The notes under the pieces: generated by a model
The model's database searches: none
Told to the model about the DNA's origin: nothing
Seen by the model: only the letters and a program-made list of their open reading frames with translations
Source: Anaerostipes butyraticus
GTDB lineage: Bacteria; Bacillota; Clostridia; Lachnospirales; Lachnospiraceae
Length of the DNA stretch: 64,000 nucleotides
Assembly (NCBI RefSeq): GCF_016586355.1
Contig: NZ_BLYI01000062.1
Span: 62,001 to 126,000, forward strand
Direction: 5' to 3'
Program-made: the position numbers and the translations under genes
In this document: piece after piece, positions 35,629 to 43,980 of the stretch
How the letters are laid out: every line of letters begins with the position of its first letter
Numbering within the stretch: position 1 is the first letter of the stretch

Positions 35629-36549
35629 TTAGTTTGCAATTCTTCTTACGCTTAATACTGTACGGTAATTTGCCGGTGATGTGATCTTGATACCGTCTTT
35701 TGCGTTACTTGCATGTACGATCTTATTGTTTCCAATGTAGATTGCCACATGTCCTGAATAGCAGATCAAATCTCCCGCTTTTCTCTGAGACCAGCTTACT
35801 GATTTTCCAGCGCTTCTCTGTGAAGAAGATGTTCTTGGAATGCTATATCCAAATTTTTTATATACAGACTGTGTAAATCCTGAGCAGTCTGCTCCCTTTG
35901 TTAAGCTTGTTCCGCCATAGCGGTATGGATTTCCAACAAACTGCTGTGCGTAATTTGCAATCTGCTGTCCTTTACTGCTGCTGGATGAAGTTGAACTGCT
36001 GCTTGCAGATGATCCTGGTTTCTTTGTGGACAAATACTGGCTGGAGACATATCTTGTCTTTCCGCTGTGTTTTACCTTTGTCCAGCTTCCGCTTTTTCCA
36101 TAGCAGGAAACTTTTGATCCTTTTTTGTAGGATCCAACTTTAGATGAGCTTGTGCTCGCTTTGGATCTGATATTCAAAGATGATGCTGTGACATATCTTG
36201 AATATGCAGAAGTACTTGTACTGGAACTGCTTGTGCTGGATCCTGGTTTCTTTGTAGATAAATACTGGCTGGAGACATATCTTGTCTTTCCGCTGTATTT
36301 TACTTTCGTCCAGCTTCCGCTTGTTCCATAACAGGTAACTTTTGTTCCTTTTTTATAAGATCCAACTTTAGATGAGCTTGTGCTCGCTTTGGATCTGATG
36401 TTCAAAGATGATGCTGTGACATATCTTGAATATGTAGAAGACGCAGATACATTTTTTACATTATTTTCACTGGTAATTACTGAAACACCGCCTGCCATCA
36501 TTAAGCTCATTGCACATGCCGCAGCCTTTGTACAGAATTTTCGGTACAT
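35629..36549 (-). CDS. Secreted SH3b-NlpC/P60 endopeptidase
   Basis: A 306-residue secreted enzyme. Signal peptide to about residue 35 (AACAMSLMMAGGVSVITS), two SH3b wall-binding domains at about 40-105 and 116-180 each followed by a Ser-rich linker, and a C-terminal NlpC/P60 domain with Cys222 (GADCSGF), His267 (SGHVAIY) and His279 as catalytic residues. It cuts gamma-D-Glu to diamino acid bonds in wall peptides. The ribosome site is GGGAGGAAC. The upstream region has a strong promoter and WalR-like boxes, consistent with control by the essential WalKR wall-stress system. Confidence 0.93.
   Translation of the reverse strand: MYRKFCTKAAACAMSLMMAGGVSVITSENNVKNVSASSTYSRYVTASSLNIRSKASTSSSKVGSYKKGTKVTCYGTSGSWTKVKYSGKTRYVSSQYLSTKKPGSSTSSSSTSTSAYSRYVTASSLNIRSKASTSSSKVGSYKKGSKVSCYGKSGSWTKVKHSGKTRYVSSQYLSTKKPGSSASSSSTSSSSSKGQQIANYAQQFVGNPYRYGGTSLTKGADCSGFTQSVYKKFGYSIPRTSSSQRSAGKSVSWSQRKAGDLICYSGHVAIYIGNNKIVHASNAKDGIKITSPANYRTVLSVRRIAN
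35977..36432 (-). repeat. Two 228-base direct repeats (SH3b plus linker)
   Basis: Two adjacent copies of 76 codons, starting YSRYVTASSLNIRSKAS, differ at only a few residues. A recent internal duplication; recombination between copies would change the number of SH3b domains. Confidence 0.9.
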
Positions 36550-36613
36550 AGTTTCTTGTTCCTCCCAATTAAAATCACTTTATTACATTTCTTACATTTT
36601 TCTTACAACGACT

Positions 36614-36642
36614 AATATATCACATTTATTACGCCTTGTAAA
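36614..36642 (-). promoter_or_regulatory. Promoter of the NlpC/P60 gene
   Basis: Minus strand: -35 TTTACA (36637-36642), 17 bases, -10 TATATT (36614-36619). Confidence 0.75.
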
Positions 36643-36660
36643 CACTTTTTTCAATAATTC

Positions 36661-36677
36661 TGTAATAATTCTGTAAC
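36661..36677 (+). promoter_or_regulatory. WalR-like binding site
   Basis: TGTAAT-AATTC-TGTAAC exactly fits TGTWAH-N5-TGTWAH, the WalR (YycF) consensus, and ends 19 bases upstream of the NlpC/P60 -35. In the leader, three more TGTAA hexamers occur on the minus strand (36582-36607), two of them with 5-base spacing. NlpC/P60 hydrolases are typical WalR targets. Confidence 0.55.
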
Positions 36678-36693
36678 AAACTGCATAATGTCT

Positions 36694-38106
36694 TCACAAT
36701 TTTCTCTGCTGACGGATCAATAAAAGAAGCCCTCTGACGCACAATTCCACGGCCATGGCAGCCCATACGCCTCTCAGTCCCCATCTTCCTGCCAGCATAA
36801 CAGACAGGCTGATTCTCACACCCCAGATACTGATTAAATTTAACAGGCTTGGAATCAGAGAATCTCCGGCGCCCCGAAGAGCTCCTGCCGCGATAATAGA
36901 AACCCCATACAGCGGCTCCGCAAACAATTCGATCCGCAGCACTTCCACTGCTGATTTTCTTACCTGCAGATCTGGCGTCAGAATCTGAAATACAAACGGA
37001 CATAAGAAGAACATGAGCCCTCCGGCAATGCCCATGACTGCAGCCCCTGACAGTACCGCCATATTGGAAAAGCTTTTTGCCAGCTTTTTCTTTCCCGCTC
37101 CAAGGCTCTGTCCCACCAAAGCGGATATTGCCGTGGCAATTCCATATCCAGGCATATAACAAAAACTTTCCGCTGTTACCGCAAAGGAATTCGCTGCTAC
37201 TGCAGTGGTTCCAATCGGCGCAATGATTCTGGTTGTCACGATCATTGCTCCACACACTACAAGATGTTCAAAGCCCATGGGAACCCCCAGACGAAACGCT
37301 CTGGACAAAATTCCTGCGTCAAAGCGGTGTTTTTCTCCTTTTCGGCATCGATATACCGGTGATTTTACAAAAACTTCCCATATCATAATACATGCAATGG
37401 TCACTTCTGCCATTGCTGTTCCCAGCGCAGCTCCTATAACTCCGAAATGCCGGATAAAAATCCAGTTGAACCCCACATCCAGCAGACACATCGATGCATT
37501 CAGAATGCTGGGCGTCCGCATGTTTCCGCTGCTCTGCAGCATTAAGCTGCAGATGGAATTCATCTGAACAAACGGAAGAGAACAGGCAAATACAAGAAAA
37601 TATCCTGATGCCTGTTCTCTGATTTCCGGATCTGCCTTGAGCCATACTGGCAGTGCTGTGCTGACAGACGCCCCGAAAAGCGCAAGAAAAGAGGAAATAA
37701 GAATTGCTGTTATCATCCCATGCCTTAATACGTTTCGCGCGCCTTCCTTGTTTCCTGCTCCAATCTGATGGGAAGACTGAACGGAAAATCCTGTTGACAC
37801 TGCGCTGCACAATCCGCTTAACAGCCATGTACTCGTTGATACTACTCCGATGGACGCGGATGCCGCCGCGCCCAGTCCTCCAACCATTGCCGCGTCAATA
37901 TACTGCATAATAATAGAAGTAATCTGCGAAAGAATAGAGGGAACACTCATCCTGCATAAGAGAAACAGCTTCTGCTTTCTGTCCGGCTCCGGCTCCTGGC
38001 GGATAATCCTGGCCAGTTCCTGCTCCATATTCTTCTCATGATTTTGTCCGTTCAGCGTCTTCTTTTTACGCACATGCCGCATTGGAACATTTTCTGCATG
38101 GCTCAT
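36694..38106 (-). CDS. MATE family multidrug/metabolite exporter
   Basis: A 470-residue membrane protein with twelve predicted helices in two six-helix halves; segments such as IDAAMVGGLGAAASASIGVVS (shortened here) and GYGIATAISALVGQSLGAG are characteristic of MATE transporters, which expel drugs or metabolites using H+ or Na+. The first 41 bases overlap the DUF3737 gene. The ribosome site GGAAAGG lies inside that gene, so expression is coupled. There is a basic N-terminal extension of about 40 residues before the first helix. Substrate unknown. Confidence 0.9.
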   Translation of the reverse strand: MSHAENVPMRHVRKKKTLNGQNHEKNMEQELARIIRQEPEPDRKQKLFLLCRMSVPSILSQITSIIMQYIDAAMVGGLGAAASASIGVVSTSTWLLSGLCSAVSTGFSVQSSHQIGAGNKEGARNVLRHGMITAILISSFLALFGASVSTALPVWLKADPEIREQASGYFLVFACSLPFVQMNSICSLMLQSSGNMRTPSILNASMCLLDVGFNWIFIRHFGVIGAALGTAMAEVTIACIMIWEVFVKSPVYRCRKGEKHRFDAGILSRAFRLGVPMGFEHLVVCGAMIVTTRIIAPIGTTAVAANSFAVTAESFCYMPGYGIATAISALVGQSLGAGKKKLAKSFSNMAVLSGAAVMGIAGGLMFFLCPFVFQILTPDLQVRKSAVEVLRIELFAEPLYGVSIIAAGALRGAGDSLIPSLLNLISIWGVRISLSVMLAGRWGLRGVWAAMAVELCVRGLLLLIRQQRKL

Positions 38107-38935
38107 TTATGATCACCTTTCCTTTGGCTGTCTCGTCATCCATAATGATTTCACCAACCTGCGGAACTTTGATGTATCCTTCTTTTGGATTCTTTATGCT
38201 GATTACCGGTGTGGTAACTTCTGCTTCCACCTTAGACTTCTCAAATGCCAGATCTGTGTCAATCATTTCACAGTGAATCAGTTTCAGATTTTTGCAGTAG
38301 CATAAAGGCTGTGTACCGATGATCTTGCAATTTTCCAGTGTCAGGCCATCAGAATACCATGCAAGATATTCACCCTTTACCACACTGTTTTTTACTGTAA
38401 CATTTTCTGCATGCCAGAAAGCATCTTTTGTATCAAAATTACAGTTTTCAAAAACCGCATTTTTGATATACTGGAAAGAATATTTTCCTTTGAATTCTAC
38501 GTTTTTAAAGTGCAGATTCTCAGATCTCATCATAAAATATTCGCTCTCTGCCCTGGTGTCCTCCATTTGAATTCCGCGGACAGACCATCCAAATTCCGGT
38601 GAGATGATGTCGCAGTTCTTTATAACCACATCACTGCATTCTCTTAATGCCTTGATTCCATGCATTTTGGTCCCGGTAATTTCAATATGGTCAGAATACC
38701 ATAATGCTGCTCTGCACATCTGTGTCAATTCGGTATCTTTTATTTTTAAACCATGATCATGCCAGAATGGGTATCTAAGATTCCAGAAACATCCTTCTAC
38801 TTCTATTTTCTGGCATTCTTTCAATGCACTTTCTCCGTCTGCCGGTCCGTCAAAAACACAATCTTTTACCAGCAGATTTTTGCTTCCATATAGAGCTCTT
38901 TCCTGATCCAATGTTTGTTTTTCTATTATCTTCAT
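38066..38935 (-). CDS. DUF3737 right-handed beta-helix protein
   Basis: A 289-residue protein made of short repeats with the rhythm of a parallel beta-helix (for example LVKDCVFDG, IEVEGCFWN, VVIKNCDI, VFENCNFD, LTLENCKI). This is the DUF3737 family, common in Firmicutes and Bacteroidetes and without a known biochemical role; no signal peptide, so cytoplasmic. Coupled to a MATE exporter by overlap, a pairing that may mean a role in handling the exported compound. The Cys-rich end (PCRKCSNAACA) is notable. Confidence 0.82.
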   Translation of the reverse strand: MKIIEKQTLDQERALYGSKNLLVKDCVFDGPADGESALKECQKIEVEGCFWNLRYPFWHDHGLKIKDTELTQMCRAALWYSDHIEITGTKMHGIKALRECSDVVIKNCDIISPEFGWSVRGIQMEDTRAESEYFMMRSENLHFKNVEFKGKYSFQYIKNAVFENCNFDTKDAFWHAENVTVKNSVVKGEYLAWYSDGLTLENCKIIGTQPLCYCKNLKLIHCEMIDTDLAFEKSKVEAEVTTPVISIKNPKEGYIKVPQVGEIIMDDETAKGKVIINEPCRKCSNAACA

Positions 38936-39062
38936 TTCTATTACCTGCCTTCCAAAATCTTCTGTTTTCTACATCTTTAGTCTATGCTTCCTTTATAAAA
39001 ACATCAAATACTTATCTTGTATTTCTTTCTATACTTAAAAAGCATTTTATCTTTACAAGACT

Positions 39063-39103
39063 GAAACCCGCGAATAAAATATCCATTCATTCTAACGGGT
39101 TTC
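39063..39103. terminator. Possible terminator behind the broken flavodoxin gene
   Basis: Stem GAAACCCG/CGGGTTTC with a 25-base loop that has a small inner GAAT/ATTC pair. The T-rich side is on the plus strand (TTCTTCTTATTT), so efficiency for the minus-strand gene is doubtful. Confidence 0.4.
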
Positions 39104-39128
39104 TTCTTATTTAAATGTATTCTATTTC

Positions 39129-39827
39129 CTAATTAACTCCGAGACTTTCCACCCAGGATTTTACTTCATCTTCTGAATCTGCGGTTTCTGAATCACTCAG
39201 CTCCAGACCTTCCTGTACGTCCGCATCCGGCTCTTCTTCTTTGATTGCTGAAACTGTATCAGAAAATCCGCTGCCGCCAGACGTCACAAATGGAATCACT
39301 GTTTTCCCTGACAGATCATATTCATCCAGGAAACTGTAAACAGCCATTGGCATATCTCCCCACCAGTTCGGATATCCAAGGAAAACCACATCATACTAAT
39401 CCATATGATCTACATGAGAAGACAGTTTCGGTCTTGCATTTTCACTCTGTTCTTCCTGTCCCTGGTCTACAGTATCATCATAATCTCCCGGGTACTTTTC
39501 TTCGGTCTGAATGGAGAAAAGATCTCCGCCTGCGGCGTCACTGATCCAGTGAGCAGCAAGACCTGTATTTCCGGTAGTATCTCCGTCCCACGCCTGAATG
39601 CTTGCGCTGGAGGAAGCATCTACCCCGTCCGGCAGTTTGGCATTTTCTCCATATGTAAAATATGCCACCAGAATATTAGCATCTTCCGGAATTTCCACAT
39701 TTGCGCTGCTTTCTGTCTGCCCGCTATTCTGACTCTGCGAGCTGCTCTGTTCCCCGTCACTCTGACAAGCCGTCACTGAAACTGCCAGAATTCCGGTTAT
39801 GATCATTGCTATTATCTTCTTTCTCAT
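39129..39827 (-). pseudogene. Flavodoxin lipoprotein interrupted by an in-frame TAG
   Basis: The reading frame starts at ATG 39827 (GGAGG upstream), with a lipoprotein signal (ILAVSVTAC) and a flavodoxin fold (ILVAYFTYGENAK, GGDLFSIQTEEKYPGDYD). After SSHVDHMD there is a TAG at 39393-39395, and the same frame continues YDVVFLGYPNWWGDMPM and FVTSGGSGFSDT to a normal end at 39129. The second part is the conserved FMN-binding core, so loss of it would kill function. A single base change from GAG, AAG or CAG explains it. Either a recent nonsense mutation, a sequencing error, or read-through. Neighbouring flavodoxin gene is broken as well. Confidence 0.85.
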
Positions 39828-39844
39828 GCTATCATCCTCCATTT

Positions 39845-40671
39845 CTACTTTGCTATCTGAAATGTCATTTCCACTGTTTCAGGCAGTTCTTCTAATACCG
39901 ACAAATCGGATACAATCTTTCCAATCGGCTGCACTTCCATCGTCAGATCCGGATTTTCTGTCTGTGCATAAAAAACTGCCAATGTGTTATTCTGACTGCA
40001 GTAAGTAATATCCCATTTTCAAAGTTCATCTGTCCGTTTCCTGAATTTTTCGGTGTAAAATCAATTCCGCCATAAAATTCTCTCCCGCCATAATTCACCA
40101 TGGACATCGTTAAAGGAAATTGCTCCTGAATCTCATCTGCCAGATCTGTCCCATATAAAATTCCGCTTAAAACATGTTCCCCTGCAGTAACCGCGATGTA
40201 TATCTGTTCATTCCCATTGTCTGCACGTTCTGTCTCAAATCCCAGATTCTGTATCCACTGTGTTACTGTTTCTTGTGCATCCGGCACTTCTTCCGCTTCG
40301 ACTGCCAGGCCCTTCAAATTCTCTGCCTTCGGTACCGCATCATAATCTGACGGATACGCTTCTTTTGTCTCAATAGAATACAGATCTCCTCCGATTTCAT
40401 TTTGAATCATTCGTGCCATATACTCTGTCGTTCCATACTGTCTTCCATTTTCATCCAGTATGCTGGCCGAAGTTGTACCGTCCATTCCATCCGGGGTATT
40501 CCTGTTCTCTGCCAGAGAAAAATAAGCAATCAGTATCCTGCCATTGCGTATTTCCTGCTGTTCCATGGACGCCGTAGTGCTGCCTGTTTCCCTTCTCTGG
40601 TCTTTGCTCTGGCATCCCGCCGGAATCATCAGCATCACAAGGATACACAAAATTCCTGCAATTTTCCTCAT
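39845..40671 (-). pseudogene. Flavodoxin-cyclophilin-like lipoprotein, deleted and frameshifted
   Basis: From ATG 40671 (AAAGGAG upstream) a lipoprotein signal (LMIPAGC) leads into the flavodoxin start (ILIAYFSLAENRNTPDGMDG). The core with the YPNWW and SGG motifs is missing: DYDAVPKAENLKGLAVE joins the early part directly to the end. A cyclophilin-like domain follows (IYIAVTAGEHVLSGILYG). At FENG the frame breaks: one missing G in a G-run (GAAAATGGG-ATATTAC) throws the rest out of frame; the other frame reads ITYCSQNNTLAVFYAQTENP and ends at 39845 with MTFQIAK. So there are two lesions, an internal deletion and a one-base frameshift. Confidence 0.85.
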
Positions 40672-40707
40672 AGGCTGTCTCCTTTCTTCTTTTGAACGGT
40701 CAAAAAA

Positions 40708-40752
40708 ATGTAAGTGCCATCCGGGAGCCTCTCTCCCGGTTACACTTACATT
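40708..40752 (-). terminator. Long nested hairpin behind the PII-like gene
   Basis: Outer stem AATGTAAGTG/CACTTACATT (10 perfect pairs) and inner stem CCGGGAG/CTCCCGG, followed on the minus strand by TTTTTTTG. A strong rho-independent terminator for the gene ending at 40823. Its first arm overlaps the -10 of the flavodoxin promoter. Confidence 0.85.
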
Positions 40753-40783
40753 ATAAAATGGTATCTTGACCATGTCTAATACC
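40750..40783 (-). promoter_or_regulatory. Flavodoxin promoter with operator-like inverted repeat
   Basis: Minus strand: -35 TAGACA (40773-40778), 17-base spacer, -10 TATAAT (40750-40755). An inverted repeat GGTAT-N14-ATACC (40760-40783) covers the -35 and spacer, and a second one, ATGGT-N6-ACCAT, sits in the spacer. The GGTAT...ATACC layout resembles sites of MerR or Rrf2/HxlR-type redox regulators; which one binds is unknown. Confidence 0.5.
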
Positions 40784-40822
40784 CGTATTATATGATTTTT
40801 TATGCTCATGGAGCATATCTAT

Positions 40823-41503
40823 CTACTGAATCTCCTCCAGCCTGAGTCCGGCGACATCGGATACCGGAATGGAAAAAACAACTGATTTCGCCTCGCTGCT
40901 GAGTCCCGCCTTTTCCATAATGGATTTCATGATTTTATTTTTCTCTGTACCCTTAGTTACAATAAAAATCATTTCTTTCTCGTCCACAATGGATACTCCC
41001 AGGAATTTTTCCGCCTTTTTAAAGCCGGTTCCCTTGGCATGAAGAACCGTTCCGCCTCTGGCTCCCATCTCGCGTGCCGCATCCATAACTTCTTCCGTAT
41101 ACCCATGGTTTGCAACCACAACGATCAATTCATATGTCGTATCCTTCATAACACTCTCCTCTTCTTTCTCAAATGTCTGTCCATCCACAAAAAACCGCAG
41201 AGTCCGTCCGCCGCCTATGCTTGACAGAGACATCAGAAATGCAATGCCAGTTCCCGGCACATCAATCTGAATCTCTTGTTCCAGATCCCGTTTGACTTCT
41301 TTCCACGTATCTTCTGTTATGATTGATAAGGTTACCATCTTTTCGTTAGCCTCCATGCCAAAGCAGTCCAGCATTTCACTGGTGGCAGTTCCTTTGGCCA
41401 GCATACAGAGATTGACATCCAGATTATCTTTTTGATACAAGTCTAATATTCTTTTCCCGACAGAACGTTTCACAACTGTCATCAACATATAGATTCCGCT
41501 CAT
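40823..41503 (-). CDS. Double PII-like regulatory protein
   Basis: A 226-residue protein with two ferredoxin-like PII-type domains: 1 to about 105 (YMLMTVVKRSVGKRILDLYQ) and about 120 to 220 (YELIVVVANHGYTEEVMDAAREMGARGG, then IVTKGTEKNKIMKSI). PII proteins bind ATP/ADP and small ligands and control transporters or enzymes. It follows the DUF1538 membrane protein gene by 12 bases, with its own strong site GGGAGG, which fits a soluble regulator of that membrane protein. Classic GlnB signature sites are not preserved, so ligands cannot be assigned. Confidence 0.8.
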   Translation of the reverse strand: MSGIYMLMTVVKRSVGKRILDLYQKDNLDVNLCMLAKGTATSEMLDCFGMEANEKMVTLSIITEDTWKEVKRDLEQEIQIDVPGTGIAFLMSLSSIGGGRTLRFFVDGQTFEKEEESVMKDTTYELIVVVANHGYTEEVMDAAREMGARGGTVLHAKGTGFKKAEKFLGVSIVDEKEMIFIVTKGTEKNKIMKSIMEKAGLSSEAKSVVFSIPVSDVAGLRLEEIQ

Positions 41504-41515
41504 TTTTCCTCCCTC

Positions 41516-43075
41516 TTACAGTTCTATGATCTCATGGTCCGGAAGTTCTGAGAGCGCTGCCGGCTCTTTTCTGTCTCCCACAGTTTCTTCAGATTTGCTG
41601 CTCAGCTGATATACCAGTCCCAGAATCTGTATGGTGATCAGCGGCGTCATAGCAACCATAGCCACAACTCCAAATGCGTCTGTAACAATATTTCCCCCGA
41701 CGCTTTCACAGGCTCCCATGGCAAATGCCAGCAAAAATGTCGCAGTCATAGGACCGGAAGCAACTCCGCCTGAGTCAAATGCGATCGCCGTAAATATTTT
41801 CGGTACAAAAAATGACAGAATCAGCGCAATTCCATACCCCGGAATCAGGAACCAGAAAATAGAGACTCCTGTCAGAACCCGTATCATTGCCAGACCCAGA
41901 GATACCGCCACACCGATGGACAGACTGAGTCTCATAGCCTTCGCTGTGATGGTTCCGGATGTGATTTCCTCTACCTGATGAGTCAGTACCATAACGGCCG
42001 GTTCTGCCAGTACGATAAAGTATCCGATCAGCATTCCGATGGGCACGATAATCCAGGAATAAGAATTCCCTGCGATGATCTGCCCCAGATAATTGCCGGC
42101 AGGCATAAATCCCACATTGACGCCGGTGAGGAAAAGCACCAGCCCGATATAGGTATACACCATGCCTACGATGATTTTCACAATCATTTTCTTTTTCATT
42201 TTTTTGAAAATAATCTGGAAAATAATGAAAAATACGATAATCGGCAGTAAAGATACTGCCATTTCTTTCATGTATTCAGGAAATCCTTCCGCAAACAGAC
42301 TCCACAATTCCACGGAATTATGAATCTCCGGCAAAGGTTCCGCCGCATATTCTGTTGTTTCCGGATGATATATCAAACTCAAGATAAGAACAGAAAGAAT
42401 CGGACCCACAGATGAAAGGGCAACCAGCCCGAAACTGTCATCTTCTGCCCGTTCATCACTTCGAATCGCAGAAATACCAAGACCCAGGGCCATAATAAAT
42501 GGCACCGTCATCGGTCCGGTGGTCACGCCGCCTGAATCAAATGCAATGGCGATAAAATCACCGGGTACAAAATAGGTTAATATAAAGATAATTCCATACA
42601 GCACGATCAGCATATGCGCAAGTGTTATGCCAAACAGCATGCGCAAAGCAGCCGCAACCAGGAAAATCCCCACGCCGATCGCTACCGACAGGACAAGCAC
42701 CATGTTCGGAATAGACGGCACCTGTTCCGCCAGAACCTGAAGATCTGGCTCTGATATTGTAACAATGAAACCAAGGATAAAACTCAAAAGAGCGATCAGC
42801 CACAGTTTCTTTGTCTGTGTCATGCAGGTTCCCACATTTTCTCCGATCGGTATCATGGCCAGATCCACACCAAAAGTGAACAGGACCATACCGATGATCA
42901 GAAGGACTGCTCCCAGCAGAAACGCCAGCAGGATGCCGGATTCAATCGGAGCGATAGAGAAACAAAGAATCAATACAATGACAAGAATCGGAATCACCGC
43001 ATCCAATGTCTCCTTCAGCTTCTCCTGAAGCTTTTCCAGTATCTTTTCTTTTATTGTTGCTTTATTTAATTTCAT
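41516..43075 (-). CDS. DUF1538 duplicated membrane protein
   Basis: A 519-residue membrane protein with about twelve helices in two homologous halves. Each half has the DUF1538 features: GENVGTCMTQTKKLW and ISEPDLQVLAEQV in the first, GNYLGQIIAGNSYSW and LAEPAVMVLTHQV in the second, and AFDSGGVTTGPMTVPF repeated as AFDSGGVASGPMTATF. The repeated negatively charged loops suggest an inverted-repeat transporter or channel. Function is unknown in the family; the PII-like partner suggests control by energy or nitrogen state. Ribosome site GAGGGAG. Confidence 0.88.
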   Translation of the reverse strand: MKLNKATIKEKILEKLQEKLKETLDAVIPILVIVLILCFSIAPIESGILLAFLLGAVLLIIGMVLFTFGVDLAMIPIGENVGTCMTQTKKLWLIALLSFILGFIVTISEPDLQVLAEQVPSIPNMVLVLSVAIGVGIFLVAAALRMLFGITLAHMLIVLYGIIFILTYFVPGDFIAIAFDSGGVTTGPMTVPFIMALGLGISAIRSDERAEDDSFGLVALSSVGPILSVLILSLIYHPETTEYAAEPLPEIHNSVELWSLFAEGFPEYMKEMAVSLLPIIVFFIIFQIIFKKMKKKMIVKIIVGMVYTYIGLVLFLTGVNVGFMPAGNYLGQIIAGNSYSWIIVPIGMLIGYFIVLAEPAVMVLTHQVEEITSGTITAKAMRLSLSIGVAVSLGLAMIRVLTGVSIFWFLIPGYGIALILSFFVPKIFTAIAFDSGGVASGPMTATFLLAFAMGACESVGGNIVTDAFGVVAMVAMTPLITIQILGLVYQLSSKSEETVGDRKEPAALSELPDHEIIEL

Positions 43076-43199
43076 TCTCCCTCTTTCATTGTGCCTGTTT
43101 TCATGCTGCTTTTGCGAAATTCCCAGCGTAATTGTTATACTTTATTTATAACACGAATCCCTTCCTGCTGTCCACAAATAATTGATAAAAATCAATATT

Positions 43200-43979
43200 C
43201 TATAATTCCCAGATTTCCCAGAGTCTGTCATCCAGATATCTTCTCAGAATCTCTTCCCCGTCAAATCCGATGCCATGATAGAATTCTTCTGCTACGGCTC
43301 CACCGATTGCTCCAAGGGTATCACAATCACAGTTCAGCTGAAACAGATTTCTCATAAAGCCGTCAAAAGAACTGCTCTCATAAAAACATCTCATGGCTGC
43401 CGGCACGCTTCCCATGCAGGTTTCATTCCAGCGGTAATGTTTTCTCAGATAATTCAAATCCTTATCTATGCTGTATTCATAAGTTTCTGCCGGATACTGC
43501 TTTATCACATAATCATAAATTTCATCTTTTGTTTTTCCATTCTTTGCCATCCAGATACATACCGCCGTGGCAACGGCTCCCTTGATTCCCTCCGGATGAT
43601 TATGAGTCACTGCTGCCGTTTTTTCCGCTTCCCGGACCACATCTTCCAAACGGTTAAAATATTCCCCTATAAAAGACACTCTCATGGCGGATCCGTTGCC
43701 ATAACTGTTATAAGGTTTTGTATCTTCTCCCAGTATCCACCTGCGGAACTTTCCCCCATATCCGCAGTCAGGGTAATGCCTTCCGATTTCCTTCATGGTT
43801 TTCACAAGATCTGCTCTCGTTATGACCGCTTTTTTGACTGCCAGTGTCATCACCGTATCATCCGTAAATTCACAATCTTTCGTAAACAGTTCGCAGTTCT
43901 GTATATCCAGCCGAAACGGCCGTTTAAATTCAAACCGGGACCCTGCAATATCTCCCAGTATGGCTCCAAGTACTGCCAT
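43200..43979 (-). CDS. ADP-ribosylglycohydrolase (DraG/ARH family)
   Basis: About 259 residues. The fold is the all-helical DraG/ARH family with metal motifs TDDT at 39-42 and NCDCDTLGAIGG near 235, which hold the two Mg/Mn ions that cut ADP-ribose from Arg, Ser or nucleic-acid acceptors. I start at ATG 43979 (GGGGAAAA upstream); the frame is open further but would run into the VWA gene. It begins one base after the VWA stop. It is the last gene of the eight-gene operon from 49952, which also has a macrodomain gene, so reversal or processing of ADP-ribosylation is a likely theme. Confidence 0.92.
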   Translation of the reverse strand: MAVLGAILGDIAGSRFEFKRPFRLDIQNCELFTKDCEFTDDTVMTLAVKKAVITRADLVKTMKEIGRHYPDCGYGGKFRRWILGEDTKPYNSYGNGSAMRVSFIGEYFNRLEDVVREAEKTAAVTHNHPEGIKGAVATAVCIWMAKNGKTKDEIYDYVIKQYPAETYEYSIDKDLNYLRKHYRWNETCMGSVPAAMRCFYESSSFDGFMRNLFQLNCDCDTLGAIGGAVAEEFYHGIGFDGEEILRRYLDDRLWEIWEL

Positions 43980-43980
43980 A

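Noticed and set aside
36629-37255. Open frame of 208 codons on the minus strand
   Set aside because: Shifted-frame shadow of the MATE gene; composition is not protein-like.
39129-39842. TAG read as pyrrolysine
   Set aside because: No pyl genes or suppressor tRNA in the window, and pyrrolysine is not known in flavodoxins; a nonsense mutation is simpler, though not excluded.
43181-43196. ATTGAT-AAAA-ATCAAT hairpin behind the ADP-ribosylglycohydrolase gene as a terminator
   Set aside because: Six A/T-rich pairs without a U-run; too weak to call.
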